Shown here one piece after another: positions 60,146 through 64,000 of a stretch of 64,000 nt of DNA. This DNA comes from Pseudonocardia halophobica (lineage in GTDB: Bacteria; Actinomycetota; Actinomycetes; Mycobacteriales; Pseudonocardiaceae). Where the stretch lies: positions 93,230-157,229 of the forward strand of contig NZ_BSFQ01000015.1 in the NCBI RefSeq assembly GCF_027922425.1, in the 5' to 3' direction. A program made the translations under genes and the position numbers. The notes below the pieces were generated by a model that saw nothing but the letters and a program-made list of their open reading frames with translations, ran no database searches and was not told where the DNA came from. How positions within the stretch are numbered: position 1 is the first letter of the stretch; the number at the start of each line of letters is the position of its first letter.

Positions 60146-61786
60146 TCACTTCAGCAACCGCACCTCGCCCGTCGTCCCGTCGACCCGCACGCGCGCGCCG
60201 TCCGGGATCAGCCGGGTGGCTTCGCGGGTCCCGACGACGCCTGGGATCCCGTACTCACGGGCCACGATCGCGGCGTGGCTGAGCTGGCCGCCCCGGTCAG
60301 TGACGATCGCTCCGAGCAGCGGCAGGACGACCGTGAAGTACGGCGAGGTCATGCGGGTGACCAGGACGTCCCCGGGTCGGACCCGGTCGAAGTCGGTGCC
60401 GTCGGCGACCAGCCGGGCCGGGCCCTCGTAGACACCTGTGTTGACCGCGAGGCCGCGGAGCACCGTCGCGGAGTTGGCGGTGTCCGGAACCCCGAACAGG
60501 TTGACCATCGCGGCGCCGACGGCGAGCGCGGCGCGGCGGGCCGGCTCCGGAAGCTCCTCCACCGGAGGAGGGGGCGACGGCAGCGGCCCGATCACCGCCG
60601 GGGCGTCGTCGACGGTTCGCGTAGTGCGCCGTCGGAACCGCTCGGCGACCTCCTGCGCGGCCGGACCCGGTTCGTCCCGCAGCAGCGCCACGAGTTCGGC
60701 GGCGTCCGCGTCGACCGCGTGTGCGGGGTCGGCGAGCGTGCCTCGGGCCGCGAGCCGTCGCCCGGCCTCGAGCACGGCGCGGCGGGCGAGGCCGACGGCC
60801 CATCCGTCGGAGTACGTGGCCCGCTCGTCCCGCAGCCGGTTGGCCAGCCGTGCCTCGTGGAGGCGGTCGTCGAACTCGGCCAGGTGCTCGGCGGGGACCC
60901 GCGCGCGTATGACGGTCAGGGCGGCGTCCCCGTCGCCGCTGGGTCCGAATTTCCGGGTCGCGACGGCTGCCCGGATCGCGCCGACCAGCATCGCCGGCAG
61001 CTCGCCCGCGCACGGCTCACCGACGTCGTAGTCGATCGCCCGGTAGCGGACCGCGTCGAGGTACGTCCGCGCGGCCGCGCCCGCATCTGGGTCGGCGGTG
61101 AGGGCGTCGAGCATCGCCTGCGGGTCGCCGGGCGACGCGAGGACGGCCCGTGCGCTGTCGGACGCCGCGACGACGTCCGCCAGCGCATCCAGCTCGACGG
61201 TGGCGAAGCCGGTGGAGATAACCGAGGTTCCGCGCAGCAGCCCCATCAGTTCCCCGGCGGTGGCGCCGGTCCACTCCAGCGCACCGGCGAGGAAGTCCCC
61301 GGTGGCCATCAGCGACGGGGCGCTGTAGCGGTGGTGTAGCTCGATCATCGTCTCGAGGTGGTCCCGGCACCGCTCGACGTGCGCGGCCAACTCCTCGTCG
61401 GACAACGCCGTGGGGTCGACCGCTTCGACGGCCAGGTGCGCCGCCACGGCGCCGGGCTTGACCACCTCGTCCCACCGGGCCAGGTCCTCCCGCCAGAACC
61501 GCTCGGCGAACGCCCGGGCCGAGGTCGCGACCCGGGACTGCATCTGCTCGGATGTCGCGGTCCCGCCGGCGCCGAAGGGCAGGGTCTGTGCGTACATGAA
61601 CCCGCCGATCACCGCCACGTCGTAGCGGCCGATCAGGAGCCCGTACCGCGCCAGGCCCTCGGCGAACCCGCGCGGGAAGCCGGAGACCAGCGGCGACCTC
61701 ATGAACCAGCTGATCGGCTTGCTGTTGTGGGTCGTGTCCAGCTCCCACGTGCCGTCGTTGGGTGGCTCGAACGCCTCGTCGTCCAC
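60146..61786 (-). CDS. PEP-utilising (His-domain) subunit of a split phosphotransferase
   Basis: A 546-residue protein from ATG 61786 with GGAAGGAG upstream. The C-terminal 95 residues are the swivelling PEP-utilisers domain: GDVLVTRMTSPYFTVVLPLL and DRGGQLSHAAIVAREYGIPG, with the phosphorylatable His near 505 in GGQLSHAA. The large N-terminal part opens PPNDGTWELDTTHNSKPISW and is helical; it probably binds the acceptor. There is no ATP-binding domain, which is supplied by the next gene. The expected chemistry is ATP + acceptor + H2O to phospho-acceptor + AMP + Pi. The acceptor is unknown; a phenol-type substrate is inferred from the phenylphosphate-synthase-like split. Confidence 0.85.
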   Translation of the reverse strand: MDDEAFEPPNDGTWELDTTHNSKPISWFMRSPLVSGFPRGFAEGLARYGLLIGRYDVAVIGGFMYAQTLPFGAGGTATSEQMQSRVATSARAFAERFWREDLARWDEVVKPGAVAAHLAVEAVDPTALSDEELAAHVERCRDHLETMIELHHRYSAPSLMATGDFLAGALEWTGATAGELMGLLRGTSVISTGFATVELDALADVVAASDSARAVLASPGDPQAMLDALTADPDAGAAARTYLDAVRYRAIDYDVGEPCAGELPAMLVGAIRAAVATRKFGPSGDGDAALTVIRARVPAEHLAEFDDRLHEARLANRLRDERATYSDGWAVGLARRAVLEAGRRLAARGTLADPAHAVDADAAELVALLRDEPGPAAQEVAERFRRRTTRTVDDAPAVIGPLPSPPPPVEELPEPARRAALAVGAAMVNLFGVPDTANSATVLRGLAVNTGVYEGPARLVADGTDFDRVRPGDVLVTRMTSPYFTVVLPLLGAIVTDRGGQLSHAAIVAREYGIPGVVGTREATRLIPDGARVRVDGTTGEVRLLK

Positions 61787-61867
61787 GAGGACTCCTTCCG
61801 CCGATCCGGCCCGGCGGCTACGGCTGTGACCCCGGACACAGACAAGAGGAACTCGTACGGCATTGCG

Positions 61868-61931
61868 ATCCGTTACCGCCGCTACGTCACCCGTTCACCT
61901 TTGGATCACCACCCGTTCGCCCGTCCGTTCG
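61868..61931 (-). promoter_or_regulatory. helically phased CCGTT repeats upstream of the phosphotransferase operon
   Basis: CCGTT begins at 61870, 61891, 61913 and 61925 (spacings 21, 22 and 12). On the minus strand these read AACGG in direct orientation, all upstream of the ATG at 61786. Spacing near 11 or 22 nt is typical of binding arrays for SARP-type activators of antibiotic clusters. No SARP gene lies in the window. Confidence 0.4.
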
Positions 61932-61957
61932 TCGCCCCGCTCACCAGGAGCGGTTGC

Positions 61958-63625
61958 TCACCGCACACCCACCTGACCCGCCACCCCGGCGGCCTCCTCG
62001 ATCCGGGCCCGGAGGGCGGCGTGCCCGGTCCGGCGGGTCGCCCGGTCCACGGGCACCTCGACGACGTGGAGGCCGGGGCGGCCGAGCGCTCCGGGCAGCT
62101 GCGCGAGGTCGGTGAGCCGGCGGTGGCCCACGTGGTACGCGGCGCAGAGGGCGGCGAGGTCGGTGCCGTGCGGGGTGCCGAAGACCCGCTCGAAGGAGCG
62201 CGCGTGCTCCGGCGCACCCTGCTCGAGCAGGGTGAACACACTGCCGCCGTCGTCGTTGGCCACCACGATCGTCAGGTCGGGGCGGGGTTCGCGGGGGCCG
62301 GCGAGGAGGCCGCCGGCGTCGTGCAGCAGGGTCACGTCGCCGAGGAGGGCGACGGCGGGTCCGTCGTGGGCCAGGGCGGCGCCGACGGCCGTCGACACCA
62401 CCCCGTCGATGCCCGCAACGCCCCGGTTCGACAGCACGGTGAGGTCCGGTCGCGGAGCCGCCGCCAGCGCGACGTCCCGGATCGGGCTCGACGGCCCGAC
62501 GACCAGCAGCCCGCCGGTCGGCACGGCCCGGACGAGCTCGCGCGCCAGTCGCATGGCTCCGACGGGATGGGTGTCCAGGCCGTCGTCGAGCGCGCGCTGG
62601 ACCGCCGCGTCGGCCTGCCGCCACCGGGCGGCGAAGGCCTTGTCGCCCCACGGGCTCGGCGGCAACGACCCGACCTGCACGACAGAGCCCTGGGTGTCGT
62701 TCCACCACGGCCGTGCGGCGGGCGGGACGGCGAACACCCGGATGCGCTCGTCGGCGAGGGCGCGCTGGACGGCGCGGTGCAGCGTCGGCCGCCCGAGGAC
62801 GACGAGCTGGCGGGGCAGCAGCTCCGGCGCGGCCCCGGAGAGGGCGGCACCGAGCAGCCAGGGGCCGGTGCGGACCGCGCTGCCCCACAGCGTGGACGAC
62901 GGCTCGGCGACCACCGGGACGTCGGCGGGCGCGTCGCGGTCCTCCGCGCCGTCCCCGGCCACGACGAGCGTCGGCAGGGAGGGATCGAGCCGCAGCGGCG
63001 GCAGCGCCACCCGCGCGGAGTGGATCTCGGACCACGGCCGGCCGGCAGGCCGCCCGGGCGGGAAGGCGCCGTCGTCGTCGGGCGGGGGCAGCAGCGGCTC
63101 GCGCAGCGGGACGTCGAGCTGGACCGGCCCCGGGTCGTTGCTCAGCGTCCCCCGGGCGGCCGCCACGGCCCGGACGACCGTCGCGCGCCACGCCTCGGGC
63201 CGGGTGCCCTCGGCGGACAGCACGCCCTCGAGCCGCAGCGCGTCCCCGAAGATCCCGCACTGGGCGACGGTCTGGCTCGCGCCGGTGCCGACCAGGCCGG
63301 CGGGCCGGTCCGCGGTGAGCAGCAGCAGCGGGACGCCGGCGTGCGCGGCCTCGAGCACGGCCGGGTGCAGGTTCGCCACCGCAGTGCCGGAGGTGCACGC
63401 CACGGCGACCGGCCGGCCGGAGCGCAGCGCGAGGCCGAGGGCCAGGAAGCCGGCGCCCCGCTCGTCGAGGCGCACGTGCAGCCGGAGCCGGCCCTCGGCG
63501 TCGGCGGTGTCGAGCGCGAGGGAGAGCGGCGCGTTGCGCGAGCCCGGGCAGAGGACGACGTCGCGGACGCCGCACCGGGCGAGCTCGTCGACGGCGACGC
63601 GGGCGAGGAGGGTCGACGGGTTCAC
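61958..63625 (-). CDS. menD: 2-succinyl-5-enolpyruvyl-6-hydroxy-3-cyclohexene-1-carboxylate synthase MenD
   Basis: A 555-residue thiamine-diphosphate enzyme joining isochorismate and 2-oxoglutarate in menaquinone synthesis. The GTG at 63625 (VNPSTLLARVAVDELARCGV) lies 7 nt after TAGCCT and is the usual MenD start; the upstream frame is discarded. Motifs: CPGSRNAPLSLAL (about 26-38), LDERGAGFLALGLALRSGRP with the catalytic Glu (about 53-72), ACTSGTAVANLHPAV (about 75-89), and the ThDP site GDVTLLHDAGGL followed by VVANDDGG (about 430-460). The length is normal. It is divergent from menB, both with leaderless promoters. Confidence 0.93.
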   Translation of the reverse strand: MNPSTLLARVAVDELARCGVRDVVLCPGSRNAPLSLALDTADAEGRLRLHVRLDERGAGFLALGLALRSGRPVAVACTSGTAVANLHPAVLEAAHAGVPLLLLTADRPAGLVGTGASQTVAQCGIFGDALRLEGVLSAEGTRPEAWRATVVRAVAAARGTLSNDPGPVQLDVPLREPLLPPPDDDGAFPPGRPAGRPWSEIHSARVALPPLRLDPSLPTLVVAGDGAEDRDAPADVPVVAEPSSTLWGSAVRTGPWLLGAALSGAAPELLPRQLVVLGRPTLHRAVQRALADERIRVFAVPPAARPWWNDTQGSVVQVGSLPPSPWGDKAFAARWRQADAAVQRALDDGLDTHPVGAMRLARELVRAVPTGGLLVVGPSSPIRDVALAAAPRPDLTVLSNRGVAGIDGVVSTAVGAALAHDGPAVALLGDVTLLHDAGGLLAGPREPRPDLTIVVANDDGGSVFTLLEQGAPEHARSFERVFGTPHGTDLAALCAAYHVGHRRLTDLAQLPGALGRPGLHVVEVPVDRATRRTGHAALRARIEEAAGVAGQVGVR

Positions 63626-63638
63626 CCGCCGGAGGCTA
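63623..63638 (-). promoter_or_regulatory. leaderless -10 element of menD
   Basis: Minus-strand TAGCCT (63638-63633), 7-nt spacer, GTG (63625-63623). Confidence 0.6.
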
Positions 63639-63725
63639 GGCGGGCGGGTGTTGCGCTTCGTGTGGGCGCCGAAACCGCTGTGTTCCCCTTCGCTCACAAC
63701 GGGTCCGGGTGTGCGACGGCGGCTC

Positions 63726-63741
63726 TAGGGTGCCGGTCGTG
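63726..63741 (+). promoter_or_regulatory. leaderless -10 element of menB
   Basis: TAGGGT (63726-63731), 7-nt spacer, GTG at 63739-63741; no ribosome site. It is a mirror of the menD arrangement 88 nt away. Confidence 0.6.
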
Positions 63742-64000
63742 ACCACCCTGGAATCACGCTCCGTGTCCGAGACGTTCGATCCCGCGGCCTGGGCGGCCGT
63801 GCCGGGGTTCGCGTTCACCGACATCACCTACCACCGGGCGGTGGACTGCGGGGTGGTCCGGATCGCCTTCGACCGCCCCGAGGTCCGCAACGCCTTCCGC
63901 CCACACACCGTCGACGAGCTCCACACCGCCCTCGAACACGCCCGCACCTCCGCCGACGTCGGCGCCGTGCTGCTCACCGGCAACGGACCCTCCCCCAAGG
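63739..64000 (+). CDS. menB: 1,4-dihydroxy-2-naphthoyl-CoA synthase MenB (partial)
   Basis: The first 87 residues of a crotonase-fold enzyme; the gene continues beyond the right edge. WAAVPGFAFTDITYHRAVDC, then GVVRIAFDRPEVRNAFRPHT and VGAVLLTGNGPSPK match the N-terminus of actinobacterial MenB, which cyclises o-succinylbenzoyl-CoA. The NAFRP block is characteristic of MenB rather than of ordinary enoyl-CoA hydratases. The context (menD divergent) supports it. The active-site Asp and Tyr lie outside the window. Confidence 0.88.
   Translation, partial: MTTLESRSVSETFDPAAWAAVPGFAFTDITYHRAVDCGVVRIAFDRPEVRNAFRPHTVDELHTALEHARTSADVGAVLLTGNGPSPK

Overview
The window is uniformly GC-rich (third codon positions almost all G or C), with frequent GTG starts, tightly packed short operons and many actinobacterial-type families: DUF1707, STAS, amphi-Trp, GlnR-type regulators, DUF1326/DUF2182, and a Pls/PosA-like synthetase. 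The right edge carries menaquinone genes (MenD, MenB). This fits a high-GC actinobacterium, most likely of the Pseudonocardiaceae type; the genus is inference. No rRNA, tRNA, CRISPR array, transposase or phage gene was seen.

Layout. 0-7 kb: membrane and small hypothetical genes, an MBL-hydrolase/arginase-like pair, a DUF1707 protein and an MFS/DUF7144 pair. 7-17.8 kb: central and storage carbon metabolism, with a GH63-like glucosidase translationally coupled to GlgX, an alpha/beta hydrolase, pyruvate phosphate dikinase, a CarH-like MerR/B12 regulator and polyphosphate kinase 2. 18-22.5 kb: small proteins, a methyltransferase, a CDF metal exporter divergent from its probable ArsR regulator, a STAS protein and a VOC protein. 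22.5-30 kb: a large membrane Pls-like synthetase whose adenylation domain looks degenerate and which carries two near-identical carrier domains, a ferritin-VIT1 metal transporter, an APC permease and a secreted HET-C/CinY-like protein. 31-40 kb: GltD, a Baeyer-Villiger-type monooxygenase with a Rieske partner, SDR, amidase, LuxR, a 5'-truncated acyl-CoA dehydrogenase-like gene, cupin and a four-CBS protein. 40-47 kb: the DUF2182/DUF1326 pair, a GIN-domain lipoprotein, TetR, an LLM oxidoreductase/serine hydrolase pair, two tandem HTH-only regulators and gene remnants. 47-53 kb: small membrane proteins, an esterase, decayed fragments and a tail-to-tail pair of GlnR-type orphan regulators.

53-62 kb is the most interesting part. 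A four-gene plus-strand operon (RutE/HadB nitroreductase, group-D flavin monooxygenase, isochorismate synthase, O-methyltransferase) converges, across a strong terminator, on a three-gene minus-strand operon. That operon encodes a two-subunit PEP-synthase-like phosphotransferase, split in the way phenylphosphate synthase is, and an MFS exporter. Helically phased CCGTT repeats precede the second operon. I read the whole as a small isochorismate-derived metabolite cluster with a phosphorylation/export module, lying next to menD-menB.

At the sequence level, at least six genes start 7 nt (one more 6 nt) after a TANNNT -10 element without a Shine-Dalgarno sequence. They include LuxR, SDR, CBS, a lipoprotein, MenD and MenB, and indicate widespread leaderless transcription. 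This motif also decides several start codons.
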